Source of the DNA: GW2011-AR15 sp964428335
GTDB lineage: Archaea; Nanobdellota; Nanobdellia; Woesearchaeales; GW2011-AR15
Reading direction: 5' to 3'
Assembly: GCA_964428335.1 (NCBI GenBank)
Contig: CAYRXW010000007.1
Location: 21,471-85,470, forward strand
DNA: 64,000 bases
The position numbers and the translations under genes were made by a program. Below are positions 1 to 10,826 of the stretch, piece by piece. The notes under the pieces were generated by a model, which did not search any database, was not told the origin of the DNA, and saw only the letters and a list, made by a program, of their open reading frames with translations. How positions within the stretch are numbered: position 1 is the first letter of the stretch; each line of letters starts with the position of its first letter.

Positions 1-78
1 ACAGGAGACATTGTAAAAGTTTTAAGAAAAAGCCAGACTTCAGGCATGGCAGATTTCTACAGGAGGGTTGTAAAATGA
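1..78 (+). CDS. rpoH: RNA polymerase subunit H (Rpb5 homologue), C-terminal end only
   Basis: Only the last 25 codons are inside the window. The frame reads TGDIVKVLRKSQTSG and then MADFYRRVVK before TGA, which matches the conserved C-terminal end of archaeal RpoH (G-D-hh-Khh-R-S-T-G-YRhV). The stop TGA at 76-78 overlaps the ATG of rpoB2 at 75-77 in an ATGA junction, so the genes are translationally coupled. RpoH before rpoB is the normal archaeal gene order. The start lies upstream of the window. Confidence 0.9.
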   Translation, partial: TGDIVKVLRKSQTSGMADFYRRVVK

Positions 79-1556
79 ATAAAAGAGATGCCCTTTTAAA
101 AAGATATTTCGAAGAGACATCGCTGGTCCAGTCAGACATTGAAAGCTTCAACAGTTTTATTGATGTCGAGCTTCAGAAGATTGTTGATGAAAATGGAACA
201 ATCCTTCCTACCATCATCCCTCATACAATCGATGAGTTCAAGATAAAATTTGGAAAGATAATCATAGGAAAACCAGAAATTACAGAAGCAGACGGCTCAA
301 AAAGACCGATTTTCCCAATCGAGGCAAGGCTTAGGAAGATATCTTATGCAGCTCCTATGTATATTGAAGTGAGCGCACATGTTGACGGCATCCAGAGGGA
401 GTCATTCACTGCTCAGGTAGGAAGCTTCCCAATCATGCTTAAATCAAATAACTGCCTGATAAAGGGAAAGAATGAGAAAGAGCTTATTGAGACTGGCGAA
501 GACCCAACAGATCCAGGTGGATACTTTATAATCAATGGCACAGAAAAAGTGCTTATCAATGTTGAAGACCTGGCACCAAACAGGATGCTTGTCGAGCATA
601 ACCCAACAGGAACCTCAAAATACACAGGGAAACTTTTCAGCGAGCATGGAGCTTATAAGATCCCGCACACTTTTGAAAAATTGAAAGATGATATCCTTTA
701 CCTGACATTCACAAGGGTAAAAAGGGTTCCGCTGATAATCATCATCAAAGCATTGGGCCTTGTAAAAGACGAAGACATAATGAAGCTCATAGATTCTGAA
801 TTCCAGGATGAAGTTTATATCAATCTGTTTGAGTTTGTAAGCATAAAAAACGAGGAAGAAGCGCTTGATTATATTGCAAAAAGAATAGGAATAACCCAGG
901 CAAAAGAGATAAGGGTTGAAAGGATGAAGGAAATCCTTGACAAGTACTTATTGCCTCACCTTGGCACAAGGACTGAAGACAGGCTCTATAAGGCACACAA
1001 CCTGTGCAAGCTATTGAAAAGATACCTGGCAGTCTCAAACGGCAAGGTAGCACTGGATGACAAGGATCATTATGCAAACAAAAGACTAAAGCTTTCAGGA
1101 GTCCTTCTAGCTGACCTGTTCAGGGTTAACCTGAAAGTTCTGATTGGGGACCTGCTTTATAATTTCCAGAGGATTGTGAAAAGGGGAAAATTCCCTTCAA
1201 TAAAAGTCATCATCAGGGACAAGCTTCTGACACAGAGGATATATAGCTCAATGGCAACAGGAAACTGGGTTGGAGGAAGGAAAGGTATTGCACAAAGGAT
1301 GCAAAGGCTAAACCACCTTGAAACACTATCACATTTGCAGAGGGTTGTTTCACCGCTTTCAGCAAGCCAGGAGAATTTCGAGGCAAGAGCATTACACAGC
1401 ACTCATTTAGGAAGATTATGCCCAATAGAAACACCGGAAGGTACAAACATCGGGCTTAGAAAGAATCTGGCACTTCTAACTGAAATCAGCCAGGAACAAA
1501 GTGACGAGGATGTCCTTAAAATACTTAAATCATCCGGTCTTAAGCAGGTGAGATAA
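75..1556 (+). CDS. rpoB2: RNA polymerase subunit B'' (N-terminal half of split RpoB)
   Basis: 493 residues. It is the lobe, protrusion and fork half of the catalytic beta-like subunit. Recognisable family sequence includes GGYFIINGTEKVLI (about 165-180), which is the protrusion motif, and the fork region RVVSPLSASQENFEARALH followed by RLCPIETPEGTNIGLRKNLAL near residues 424-470. The protein ends shortly after this motif, which is the usual B''/B' split point. The downstream rpoB1 starts two bases after the stop. The split form is known from methanogens, haloarchaea and relatives; here the two halves remain adjacent and in frame order, and both look intact. Confidence 0.97.
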   Translation: MNKRDALLKRYFEETSLVQSDIESFNSFIDVELQKIVDENGTILPTIIPHTIDEFKIKFGKIIIGKPEITEADGSKRPIFPIEARLRKISYAAPMYIEVSAHVDGIQRESFTAQVGSFPIMLKSNNCLIKGKNEKELIETGEDPTDPGGYFIINGTEKVLINVEDLAPNRMLVEHNPTGTSKYTGKLFSEHGAYKIPHTFEKLKDDILYLTFTRVKRVPLIIIIKALGLVKDEDIMKLIDSEFQDEVYINLFEFVSIKNEEEALDYIAKRIGITQAKEIRVERMKEILDKYLLPHLGTRTEDRLYKAHNLCKLLKRYLAVSNGKVALDDKDHYANKRLKLSGVLLADLFRVNLKVLIGDLLYNFQRIVKRGKFPSIKVIIRDKLLTQRIYSSMATGNWVGGRKGIAQRMQRLNHLETLSHLQRVVSPLSASQENFEARALHSTHLGRLCPIETPEGTNIGLRKNLALLTEISQEQSDEDVLKILKSSGLKQVR

Positions 1557-1558
1557 AA

Positions 1559-3361
1559 ATGGCAGAAGTTTTCTTAAACGGAAAATATGTTGGTAACGTA
1601 GCAGATCCAAACAAGCTTACTGATTCTTTTGTTGAAGAGAGAAGGAAAGGCAAGATACATTATTCAATCAATATCTATTATGACAAAGGCGTAGACCAGG
1701 TGCAGATAGAAAGCACAAGGGGAAGGGCAATCAGGCCGCTTATTGTGATTAAGGAAGGAAAACCACTTCTTACAGATAGGCATATCACACAGATAGAGAA
1801 AAATGAGATATCTTTCTTTGATTTGGTCAAGCAGGGAGTAATTGAATATCTTGATGCAATGGAAGAAGAACAGGCATTGGTAGCATTTGATGATTCTGAA
1901 CTTACACCAGATCACACACACATGGAACTATTGCCTTTAGCAATTGTAGGACTATGTACAAGCTTAGTGCCATTTGGAAATTTCAACCAGTCAACAAGGT
2001 TAAACGCAGGAAGCAAGAACCAAAAGCAGGCTTTAGGGTTATATACTGCAAACTTCCTTGTAAGAATGGATATGGATGTAAACATCCTTCATGAGCCACA
2101 GATGCCTTTAGTAAAAACAATCATGCATGACTGCAGCCATTATGAGACACACCCATCAGGGCAAAACGTCGTTATTGCTATCCTTAGTTTTGACGGTTAT
2201 AACATGGAAGACGCTATCCTTTTGAACAAGGCATCCATTGAAAGGGGCCTTGCAAGATCAACCTATTTTAGGCCAGTTGTAACTGAAGAACTAAGGTATT
2301 CAGGAGGCCTTATTGATGAAGTTTCAGTACCAGATAAGGATGTAAAAGGCTATAAAAGCGAGAGGGATTACAGGTTTTTGGAAGGAGACGGAGTTATTTT
2401 CCCTGAAGCAATTGTAGCTGAAGGAGATGTAGTTATTGGAAAGACTTCACCACCAAGATTCTTAAGCAGCCTTGACGAATACAATTTAACAACAAGCTCA
2501 AGAAGGGAAAGTTCCATGACTATAAAGCATGGTGAAAGAGGAGTAGTTGATTTTGTTTTACTTACAGAAAATTCAGAAGGAAACAAGTTAATCCAGGTAA
2601 GACTTAGAGACCAGAGAATTCCAGAAGTCGGTGATAAATTCACATCAAGACACGGACAGAAAGGAGTTGTTGGGCTAATTGTTGATGGGGCAGACATGCC
2701 ATATTCAGCAAAAGGAATAATTCCAGACATAATATTTAACCCGCATGGTATCCCTTCAAGAATGACAATGTCACACCTGATTGAAATGATGGGTGGAAAG
2801 ACAGGAGCCTTGGCAGGAAGGTATATCGATGGCACAACATTTGAATCAGAAAGGCACGAAGACCTAAGAAAAGAACTTGCTTCATTAGGATTCAGGGAAG
2901 ATGGAACAGAGACTTTCTATAACGGAAGGACAGGAGAGATGTTCAAGGCCCAGATCTATGTTGGAGATATGTATTATCTGAAACTTAAGCACATGGTCGC
3001 AAACAAAGTGCACGCAAGAGCAAGAGGACCAATCCAGCTACTTACAAGGCAGCCTACAGAAGGAAGGGCCAAGGAAGGAGGTCTGAGACTTGGGGAAATG
3101 GAGAAGGATACTTTTGTTTCCCATGGAGCAGCATTGCTTCTTAAGGAAAGGTTTGATTCAGACAGGACTATTGTTCCTTTCTGCGAATCATGCGGAATGG
3201 TTGCTGTTTATGATGAATATAAAAAGAAATCATATTGTCCGATATGCGGAGACAATATTTCTGTTTCAAACGTAGAGCTCAGTTATGCATTCAAATTGAT
3301 GCTAGATGAACTGAAATCTTTGGGAATCTACCCGAAGCTGAAACTTAAGGATAAGTACTGA
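1559..3361 (+). CDS. rpoB1: RNA polymerase subunit B' (C-terminal half of split RpoB)
   Basis: 600 residues. It carries the hybrid-binding, wall, clamp and anchor parts of the second-largest subunit. Typical motifs are GQNVVIAILSFDGYNMEDA (about 200-218), GDKFTSRHGQKGVVG (about 358-372), NPHGIPSRMT (about 395) and the C-terminal zinc site CESC...CPIC (about 542-563). It starts at ATG 1559, two bases after rpoB2, and is followed 12 bases later by rpoA1. Together with B'' it makes a complete RpoB equivalent, so the gene is split, not broken. Confidence 0.97.
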   Translation: MAEVFLNGKYVGNVADPNKLTDSFVEERRKGKIHYSINIYYDKGVDQVQIESTRGRAIRPLIVIKEGKPLLTDRHITQIEKNEISFFDLVKQGVIEYLDAMEEEQALVAFDDSELTPDHTHMELLPLAIVGLCTSLVPFGNFNQSTRLNAGSKNQKQALGLYTANFLVRMDMDVNILHEPQMPLVKTIMHDCSHYETHPSGQNVVIAILSFDGYNMEDAILLNKASIERGLARSTYFRPVVTEELRYSGGLIDEVSVPDKDVKGYKSERDYRFLEGDGVIFPEAIVAEGDVVIGKTSPPRFLSSLDEYNLTTSSRRESSMTIKHGERGVVDFVLLTENSEGNKLIQVRLRDQRIPEVGDKFTSRHGQKGVVGLIVDGADMPYSAKGIIPDIIFNPHGIPSRMTMSHLIEMMGGKTGALAGRYIDGTTFESERHEDLRKELASLGFREDGTETFYNGRTGEMFKAQIYVGDMYYLKLKHMVANKVHARARGPIQLLTRQPTEGRAKEGGLRLGEMEKDTFVSHGAALLLKERFDSDRTIVPFCESCGMVAVYDEYKKKSYCPICGDNISVSNVELSYAFKLMLDELKSLGIYPKLKLKDKY

Positions 3362-3373
3362 GGTTGGGCAAAA

Positions 3374-5953
3374 ATGGACGAAAATATTCCGGTATTCAAA
3401 AAAATCGACAAGATCAAGTTTGGCATTCTTTCACCAAAGATGATGAAACAGATGGCATCTGCAAAGATTGTCACACCTGAACTTTATGATAAGGAAGGTT
3501 ACCCAGTAGACGGTGGCCTTATGGACACAAGGCTTGGGGTCATTGATCCAGGTCTTAAGTGCAAGACATGCGGTTCAAAATTAAAAGAGTGTACAGGCCA
3601 CTTTGGGTATATTGAGCTTGCAAGGCCAGTAGTGCATATAAAGTTCATCAAAATTATCATTGATCTTTTAAGATGCACATGTAAGGAATGTGGCAGGGTT
3701 TTGGTTTTAGATGACCAGATAAAAAAATCAGTCAAGAAGCTTTCAAGAGCAGGAAAAGTCAAGGGAGCCAGGGCAAAAGGAGTAATTGTCAAGGAATTGA
3801 TCTCAAAAATAAGGACAGTAAACAAATGCCCGCACTGTAAGGCAAAACTTGAAAAGATAAGGATTGAAAAGCCTTCAACTTTCTTTGAAGAAGAGAAAAG
3901 GTTAAGCCCAATTGAAATAAGGACAAGGCTTGAAAAGATACCAAATGAAGATTTGGAACTTTTCGGATTAAATCCGCAGACAATGAGGCCTGAATGGGGA
4001 GTTCTTACACTACTTCCAATCCCACCAGTAACAATGAGACCATCCATTACATTGGAATCAGGGGAAAGGAGCGAAGACGACCTTACACATAAATTAGGTG
4101 ATGTTGTAAGGATTAACCAGAGGCTGTTTGAAAACATAAACGCAGGAGCGCCTGAAATCATCATTGAGGATTTATGGGACTTACTGCAGTACCATATAAC
4201 AACTTTCTTTGACAATAATGTTGCACAGCTTCCTCCGGCAAGGCACAGGAGCGGGCAGCCACTTAAGACTTTGACAGAAAGAATAAAAAGCAAGGAAGGT
4301 AGAATCAGGCATAACCTAGCAGGAAAAAGAACAAACTTCTCCAGCAGGACCGTAATCTCACCTGATTCAATGATTGACCTGGACGAAGTCGGTGTTCCTG
4401 AAGTAGTTGCTATGAAACTAACAGTTCCTGAAAGGATTACAGAATGGAACTTTGAATACCTAAAGGACTATGTCAAAAGGGGTCCAAAGATTTACCCTGG
4501 AGCAAACTATATTGTAAGACCAGACGGCAAGAAGAAAAAGATAACTGAAGAGACAAAAGAGCAGATGCTTGAGGAGCTTCAGGAAGGATATGTTGTTGAA
4601 AGGCATCTTATTGATGGAGATATTGCAATCTTTAACAGACAGCCTTCACTACACAGGATGAGTATGATGTGCCATAGGATTAAGGTCCTTCCAGGACTGA
4701 CATTCAGGCTAAATCCAGCTGTCTGCGCCCCATATAACGCAGATTTTGATGGTGACGAGATGAACTTACACGTCCCTCAGACAGAAGAAGCAAGGGCAGA
4801 AGCTGAGATACTTATGGAAGTAAAGACACAGTTGATTTCACCAAGGTATGGTCTTGGAATCATTGCATGCAACCATGACAGCATCGGCGGAAACTATATG
4901 CTTACAAAACTCATGGAATTCAAGAGGGAAGATGCTATGCAGCTTCTTGCTTCAGTTGGAGTCGAGGATTTCTCGCACCTTCCTAAGAAAGAGGTCATCA
5001 ATGGCAGGGAGATTTTCTCAGCATTGCTTCCAAATGATTTTGAGTTCATCGGAAAGACAAGAGACGGCACAAAGGTCACAATAAAGAAAGGGAAGCTCAT
5101 TGAAGGTTATATGGATTCTGCAAACTTGGGTTCAGGAAAGGGACTCTTGATTAGGAATCTTCAGAAGAAATATGGTAGCGATGAGACTTTGAAGATTCTT
5201 GGAAGGATGTTCAGGCTAGGCGTCAAGACGTTGCTTGGGCATGGATTCACAGCAGCATTCTCAGACACTGACCTTGGAGAAAAAGGACAGCAGGAGATTG
5301 AGAACATACTGCTTGATTCAGATAAAAAGGTAAACCAGCTGATTGAAGCATATGAGAACAAGGAACTTGAGCCATATCCAGGAAGAAGCCTTGAAGAAAC
5401 ACTAGAACTTAGGATTCTTGAAGCTCTAAACAAGGCAAGAAACGACGCAGGAAGGGTTGTTTCAAAGTCAATTGGAGAAGAGAAGAACCTGCTTATCATG
5501 GCCAAATCAGGAGCAAGGGGAAACATAATCAACTTAGCTCAGATGGCAGCTGTAGTAGGACAGCAGGCTTTGAGAGGGAAAAGGATTGAAAGAGGATACA
5601 AAGGAAGAACCTTAAGCTCATTTAAAGCAGGAGATTTGACTTCTTCAGCAAGAGGATTTATCCAGAATGGGTTCAGGCAAGGACTAAAACCATATGAATT
5701 CTTCTTCATGGCAATGACAGGAAGGGATTCACTTATGGATACAGCTCTTAGAACACCAAAGTCAGGATACCTTTATAGAAGGCTTGCTAACGCAATGCAG
5801 GACCTGAAAGTAGAATATGATGGAACTGTAAGGAACTCATCAAAGAGGATCATCCAGTTCCAGTATGGGGATGATGGTCTTGATGTGTCAAAATCAGAAG
5901 CAGGAAAGGTCAATGTCAAAAGGATTGTCGAATCAGTCATGGATGGTGAATAA
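3374..5953 (+). CDS. rpoA1: RNA polymerase subunit A' (catalytic, N-terminal half of RpoA)
   Basis: 859 residues. It holds the active-site Mg-binding motif NADFDGDEMN at about residues 454-463. The N-terminal clamp zinc site begins CKTCGSKLKECTGHFGYIE (about 63-81), with further Cys pairs CTCKEC and CPHC. Also visible are RHNLAGKRTNFSSRTVISP and the bridge-helix region FFFMAMTGRDSLMDTALRT with SGYLYRRL. It ends in the cleft shortly after the bridge helix, the standard archaeal A'/A'' split. The rpoA2 ATG follows after two bases. Length is normal for the family and no intein is present. Confidence 0.98.
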   Translation: MDENIPVFKKIDKIKFGILSPKMMKQMASAKIVTPELYDKEGYPVDGGLMDTRLGVIDPGLKCKTCGSKLKECTGHFGYIELARPVVHIKFIKIIIDLLRCTCKECGRVLVLDDQIKKSVKKLSRAGKVKGARAKGVIVKELISKIRTVNKCPHCKAKLEKIRIEKPSTFFEEEKRLSPIEIRTRLEKIPNEDLELFGLNPQTMRPEWGVLTLLPIPPVTMRPSITLESGERSEDDLTHKLGDVVRINQRLFENINAGAPEIIIEDLWDLLQYHITTFFDNNVAQLPPARHRSGQPLKTLTERIKSKEGRIRHNLAGKRTNFSSRTVISPDSMIDLDEVGVPEVVAMKLTVPERITEWNFEYLKDYVKRGPKIYPGANYIVRPDGKKKKITEETKEQMLEELQEGYVVERHLIDGDIAIFNRQPSLHRMSMMCHRIKVLPGLTFRLNPAVCAPYNADFDGDEMNLHVPQTEEARAEAEILMEVKTQLISPRYGLGIIACNHDSIGGNYMLTKLMEFKREDAMQLLASVGVEDFSHLPKKEVINGREIFSALLPNDFEFIGKTRDGTKVTIKKGKLIEGYMDSANLGSGKGLLIRNLQKKYGSDETLKILGRMFRLGVKTLLGHGFTAAFSDTDLGEKGQQEIENILLDSDKKVNQLIEAYENKELEPYPGRSLEETLELRILEALNKARNDAGRVVSKSIGEEKNLLIMAKSGARGNIINLAQMAAVVGQQALRGKRIERGYKGRTLSSFKAGDLTSSARGFIQNGFRQGLKPYEFFFMAMTGRDSLMDTALRTPKSGYLYRRLANAMQDLKVEYDGTVRNSSKRIIQFQYGDDGLDVSKSEAGKVNVKRIVESVMDGE

Positions 5954-5955
5954 AA

Positions 5956-7086
5956 ATGGATGATGTATACAAGGATTTCGAAGGCAAAGTTCCCCAGAAA
6001 CTGATTGATGATATAAAAGCAGAACTGCCTGCAAAATTCACAAAGGCACAGCTAAAGGAAATCCTGCAGAAAGTGCAGGAAGAATATGAATCATCAAAGA
6101 TTGAGCCAGGTGAGTCTGTAGGTCTTGTAAGTGCACAGTCTGTAGGAGAACCAGGTACTCAGATGACACTAAACACCTTCCATTTTGCGGGAGTATCAGA
6201 ATTCAACGTAACTGTCGGTCTTCCAAGGATTATTGAAATTCTGGACGGTAGGCAGAACATCTCCACACCGATGATGGAGATCTACCTTAAAGACACAAAA
6301 ATCAGCGCTGATGAAGTGAAAAAGATTGCAGAATCAATCAAGCAGACAGAATTCAAGGACTTTATCAAGGAGATAAGCCTTGAAATCACAGAAGGAAAGC
6401 TTGAAATAAAGATTGACGAAGACAAATGCAAGAGAGTAGGCCTTACAGACCTAAAGCTGGGAAAGCTTCTTGAGAAGGCATTCAAAGGATTTGTTGTGAA
6501 GCAGCATGATGGCCTGGTTACAATAAAATCAAAAGGAAAAAGTGAAAACGTTGCTGATCTATACAAGCTAAAAGAAAAAGTGAAATCCCTATATGTATCT
6601 GGAGTCAAGGGAATCACACAGGTATTGCCTGTAAAAAGGGAAGAATCATTTGTCATCATGACTGCAGGAAGCAACCTAAAAGACATAATGAAGCTTGAAT
6701 TTGTCGATACTGTAAAGACAACAACAAATGACATGTATGAAATCCAGCAGGTTTTAGGGATAGAAGCTGCAAGGCAGGCTGTCATCAATGAAGTGAACAA
6801 AGTCATTGAAGAGCAGGGTCTAAACATTGATATCAGGCATATCATGCTTATTGCAGATATCATGAGTTTCTCAGGAAAGATAAGAGGAATTACAAGATAC
6901 GGAGTTGTAAGCGATAAGGGATCAGTTCTTGCCAGGGCATCATTTGAAACCCCAATCAAGCATATCATGGACGCAGCATTTGTTGGAGAAATTGATAGAT
7001 TGACATCAGTTGTTGAAAACGTCATGATAAACCAGGTAATACCAGTTGGAACTGGTTTGCCAGAACTTAGGGCAAAGAGCAAATAA
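5956..7086 (+). CDS. rpoA2: RNA polymerase subunit A'' (C-terminal half of RpoA)
   Basis: 376 residues. It contains the trigger-loop and jaw region of the largest subunit: GESVGLVSAQSVGEPGTQMTL followed by NTFHFAGVSEFNVTVGLPRI near residues 53-95, and the C-terminal segment SFSGKIRGITRYGVVSDKGS then LARASFETPIKHIMDAA. It closes the rpoH-B2-B1-A1-A2 cluster. No rpl30e/nusA/rps12 genes follow, as they do in many Euryarchaeota; a T-rich stretch and a short orphan gene come next. There is no intein or frameshift. Confidence 0.98.
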   Translation: MDDVYKDFEGKVPQKLIDDIKAELPAKFTKAQLKEILQKVQEEYESSKIEPGESVGLVSAQSVGEPGTQMTLNTFHFAGVSEFNVTVGLPRIIEILDGRQNISTPMMEIYLKDTKISADEVKKIAESIKQTEFKDFIKEISLEITEGKLEIKIDEDKCKRVGLTDLKLGKLLEKAFKGFVVKQHDGLVTIKSKGKSENVADLYKLKEKVKSLYVSGVKGITQVLPVKREESFVIMTAGSNLKDIMKLEFVDTVKTTTNDMYEIQQVLGIEAARQAVINEVNKVIEEQGLNIDIRHIMLIADIMSFSGKIRGITRYGVVSDKGSVLARASFETPIKHIMDAAFVGEIDRLTSVVENVMINQVIPVGTGLPELRAKSK

Positions 7087-7122
7087 TTTTTTTAATATAT
7101 TTTTAATTTAGTCTATACCTTT
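7086..7122 (+). terminator. T-rich terminator after the rpo cluster
   Basis: Directly after the rpoA2 stop the + strand runs through T7, T5 and further T-rich blocks. Archaeal intrinsic termination uses such oligo-T runs without a hairpin. Assignment rests on position and composition only. Confidence 0.55.
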
Positions 7123-7287
7123 TTTTCTGTTTTTTCTTAAGTCTCAATGATTTGCATGACAATTGATATATGCGACGAAGGAAATTTTTATGAAAGAAAA
7201 TTTAATATCATGTGGTTGACACATTCTTAATGATAAGCTTGAGGTATTTAATCTATTACGAACTCAGTTACTACAAAAACAATTAAA

Positions 7288-7295
7288 TTTAAAAA
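7288..7295 (+). promoter_or_regulatory. TATA box for the 98-residue gene
   Basis: TTTAAAAA centred about 27 bases before ATG 7318, with A-rich sequence just upstream that could serve as BRE. The spacing predicts transcription starting at or next to the start codon, a leaderless mRNA, the pattern seen at many promoters in this window. Confidence 0.55.
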
Positions 7296-7317
7296 GAAAA
7301 GCGAATCTCAAAGGATT

Positions 7318-7614
7318 ATGAAATACAAAGCAAAAAGCGCATTAATAGGAAGGAGCGGGAAGAGGGATGAGAACGGCAATGGTCCTGTATATATCCACCT
7401 GTTCAGCCAGAATGATCCGCATAAAAGTGCAGCTGTTCCAGATAAGTTTGTTGATGATCACAAAAAGATACATAAGATTATGTTCAAAGGGCTGGATATC
7501 AATTTCCTGCTTGCAGGCTCAGACATACTGATAAATGATTTGGAATACATTGAAGTAAGCGAAGACCCAAAAAGCAAGGGAAATTTGGTTATTTCAGGAA
7601 AGCAGAATAATTGA
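7318..7614 (+). CDS. Hypothetical protein, 98 residues
   Basis: I do not recognise the family. The protein is soluble, starts MKYKAKSALIGRSGKRDENG, is rich in Lys and Asp, has no signal peptide or membrane segment, and ends with a beta-rich stretch (DINFLLAGSDILINDLEYIEVSE). ATG 7318 lies 27 bases after a TATA-like box, and there is no ribosome binding site, so a leaderless start is likely. It stands alone between the rpo cluster and the convergent rRNA operon, followed by T runs at 7615-7660. Composition is like its neighbours. Confidence 0.7.
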   Translation: MKYKAKSALIGRSGKRDENGNGPVYIHLFSQNDPHKSAAVPDKFVDDHKKIHKIMFKGLDINFLLAGSDILINDLEYIEVSEDPKSKGNLVISGKQNN

Positions 7615-7807
7615 TTTTTTTGATTCTTTTTTATTGGTTTTTCTATTAGGACTTATTTTGTTAGTATAGTTATCACTATTACTCATATTTTTAACAAATT
7701 TCTTTCTTTTGACTTAATACATTCTTATCTAGTCTATTATATTTTAGTTTGTAGACTTAACAGAAGTAATTAATTTTTTATTAAAAAAATAGAAAAAAAA
7801 ACCATGC

Positions 7808-10705
7808 ACGAAGTAAATAGAGCGATTAGTGGTCGCGTGCTGAATACCTCGTTACCTTGGTACTTACACACCGACTCTATCAAACCTGTCTTTTACAGGA
7901 GCTCGATGTCTCTTTTTGAGGCGGGCTTCAAGCTTAGATGCTTTCAGCTCTTATCCCTTAACGCGTGGCTGCCCGGCCTACCCTGTCGGATAACCGGTAG
8001 ACTAGAGGCGTCGAATCCTTGTTCCTCTCGTACTAAAAGATCCTTCCTCTCAGGCATCTTGCAATTCCAGTAGATATTAAACCAACTGTCTCACAACGTT
8101 GTGAACCCAGCTCACGATCCCTTTTAATGGGTGAACACCCCCACCCTTGGCTGCTTCTGCACAGCCAGGATAGGAAGAGCCGACATCGATGTAGCAAGCC
8201 GCGCCGTCGATATGAACTCTTGGGCGCGACAACTCTGTTATCCCCGGAGTAACTTTTTTGTCATCTCTGACCCCCATCAAGGAGGTTCAAAGGTTCGCTA
8301 GACCATAATTTCTTAGTTGGATTTTGTATATTAGAAAATCCAATCAGGCTGACTTTTGCTCTTGCACTCTACAGCCGATTTCTGACCGGCTTGAGTCAAC
8401 CATAGGGCACTGTTGATATCGTTTCAACAGTGTGCCACCCCAGCCAAACTGTCCACCAATCGCTGTCCTTCTCTCGAAGTGAGCAGCGTAAGTTCTGAAG
8501 GATGGTATTTCAACGTTGTCTACACGTAAACTAGCGCCTACGCTTTAGCGACTCCCATCTATCCTACACAACAAAACTCACGTTACAACGACAGGCTACA
8601 GTAAAGTTTCGCGGGGTCTTCACTTCCCACTGGAATTCTCTGGTCTTTGCACCAGACGAAGTGTTCGGAGGACTCTAGCTAGGGACAGTGGAGATCTAGT
8701 TACACCACTCATGCGGGCCGTCAATTAAACGGCAAGGCATTTCGCTACCTTAAGAGAGTTATAGTTACTCCCGCCGTTTGCTAGCTCTTAGCCCCCTTGA
8801 AAGAGGGTTTAAAGTACTAGTACTGGGCAGGTGTCACGTCCTATTCACATCCTTGCGGACTTGCAGAACGTTAAGTTTTTGGTAAACAGTCCGATCTCCC
8901 TAGTCATTGCACCCTGCAATCGCAATCATACGAAAACAATCGCAGGGATCCCTTAAACCGAAGCTACAGGACTAATTTGCCGACTTCCCTTAGCTACATT
9001 ATTCCTTCACACCTGAGGCTACTCACCTAGACACACCTGTGTTGGTTCTTGGTACGAACATTAAAGATCTATTCTCATTCCTTTTTCATGGTCTCCGAGC
9101 ATGGACTAAATTCGCTATACAGCAAACCATTCTAACCTTAATTTGGTTCTCCTCATGACGACACTCCCCAAATTTGTTGTTATTAGTACATCAGACGAGA
9201 TGTATTAGTTTAGCTAGAAGAGTCAGGAATAAGACTTGTGTTGCCACGTATACTCTAATGATACAGGAATATTAACCTGTTTCCCTTTCCCTATTCTCCT
9301 GTTAGGATATAGGTTAGGATCGATTACCCCTTGACTGATTTTCATTGTCAAGGAACCCTTGGTCTTACGGTGGCAGAGAGTCTCACTCTGCTAAGATCCT
9401 ACTACCGCCAGGATTCTCTATTCTGATTGGTCCATGCATCTCTTCAGACACACTTCTGCCCTATCAGAATGCCAGTCTATCACTCTCATTTCTGAGGTCT
9501 ATAGTATCGGCGACTGCTTTAGTCCCGTCCATTTTCAGGGCCACCAACCTTGACAAGTAAGCTGTTACGCACTTATTATAGGATGGCTGCTTCTAAGCCA
9601 ACCTCCTTGCTGTCTGAGGCTGATGACACCTTTCTGCCTATGACACTTAAGCAGCACTTAAGGGCCTTAACTATAGTCTGGGTTGTTCCCCTCACGGTAA
9701 TCAAGTTTAACCCGATTACCTGTTTCCCGATGTCTACGATGCAATAACATTCGGAGTTGGACAAGGAACCGAGCCCTTGCGGACCCTAAATTCCAAATCC
9801 GTATCTCTACCATCATTGCCATCTCGATCGAGACTTGACTTGGGCCAATTTTGACTGGAACTTGCTATGACCGGGTTCGATTGGCTTTTCACCCCTAGCC
9901 GTAATTCTTGGGAACGCTTGTTCACAGAACCCTTTCGGACCTCCACGCCTTTTTACAGGCGCTTCATCCTGATCACGGTTAGATCACCCGGTTTCAAATC
10001 GCACCCGTATGACTCTAAGGCACTTTCATACCTTATCCCTCGTAAACTGCGGATTATTTGCTTTCGCTTTGATTGCTCCCTTTTCAGGATTAATCTCGCC
10101 ATACAGATGCACTCCCTGGCACGTTATTCGAAACGCACGGTACAACCCCTTGAGGCCGTACCGGACTATCACTATTAGGTTTCAGGTGCTTTTAACCCCC
10201 TGTTATGGGTACTTTTCAACTTTCCCTCGCGGTACTCGTACGCTATCGGACTCGTATTGTATTTAAGGTTGGAGGTTGATGCCCTCCGTATTCCCGCCTC
10301 ATATCCAAGAGACAGTACTCTGGATACCACCTAAATCCTTTCTACTTCCCCCTACGGGACTATCACCCTCTATGGTATAGCTTTCCAGAAAGCTTCGAGT
10401 AGATAAAAAGGACTAATGATGGTCCAAACACGTCATCTCCTTTGCATTACTGCAAAGAATCAGTTTGCCTTGTGCTGTGTTCAGTCGCCCTTACTAACAG
10501 CATCTCAATTGATTTCTTTTCCTGCAGGTACTAAGACGTTTCAATTCCCTGCGTCTCGCTATCCTTACGGATCTATAGTGAATTCACATTCAGGAATCTT
10601 GGGATCATAGACTGCATGCGTCTACCCCAAGCTTATCGCAGCTTGCCACGCCCTTCATCACCAATGCGAGCCAAGTCATCCACCTAATAGTTTGAATTCC
10701 TCGTG
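7808..10705 (-). rRNA. rrl: 23S ribosomal RNA
   Basis: About 2.9 kb on the minus strand. The 5' region includes the GGTGGATGACTTGGCTCGC type start (complement near 10680). The peptidyl-transferase and sarcin-ricin regions are recognisable toward the 3' end; the complement near 8030 holds AGTACGAGAGGAACAAGGA. A perfect 12-base inverted repeat (aaccatgcacga 7800-7811; tcgtgcatggtt 10701-10712) pairs the two ends as the terminal helix, so exact ends are good to within several bases. Length is normal, so no large intron is present. Reading frames inside it are artefacts. The 3' flank 7615-7799 is T-rich and holds no 5S gene. Confidence 0.95.
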
Positions 10706-10826
10706 CATGGTTTCATAAATAATCGTGATATGTGATTATCTCGCCTTATCAGACCGCCATTCTCAGATGACGATCAGATCTCAAATGAATGAGCATGATT
10801 TGTGATTTTTTGGATTGAAATATGAA

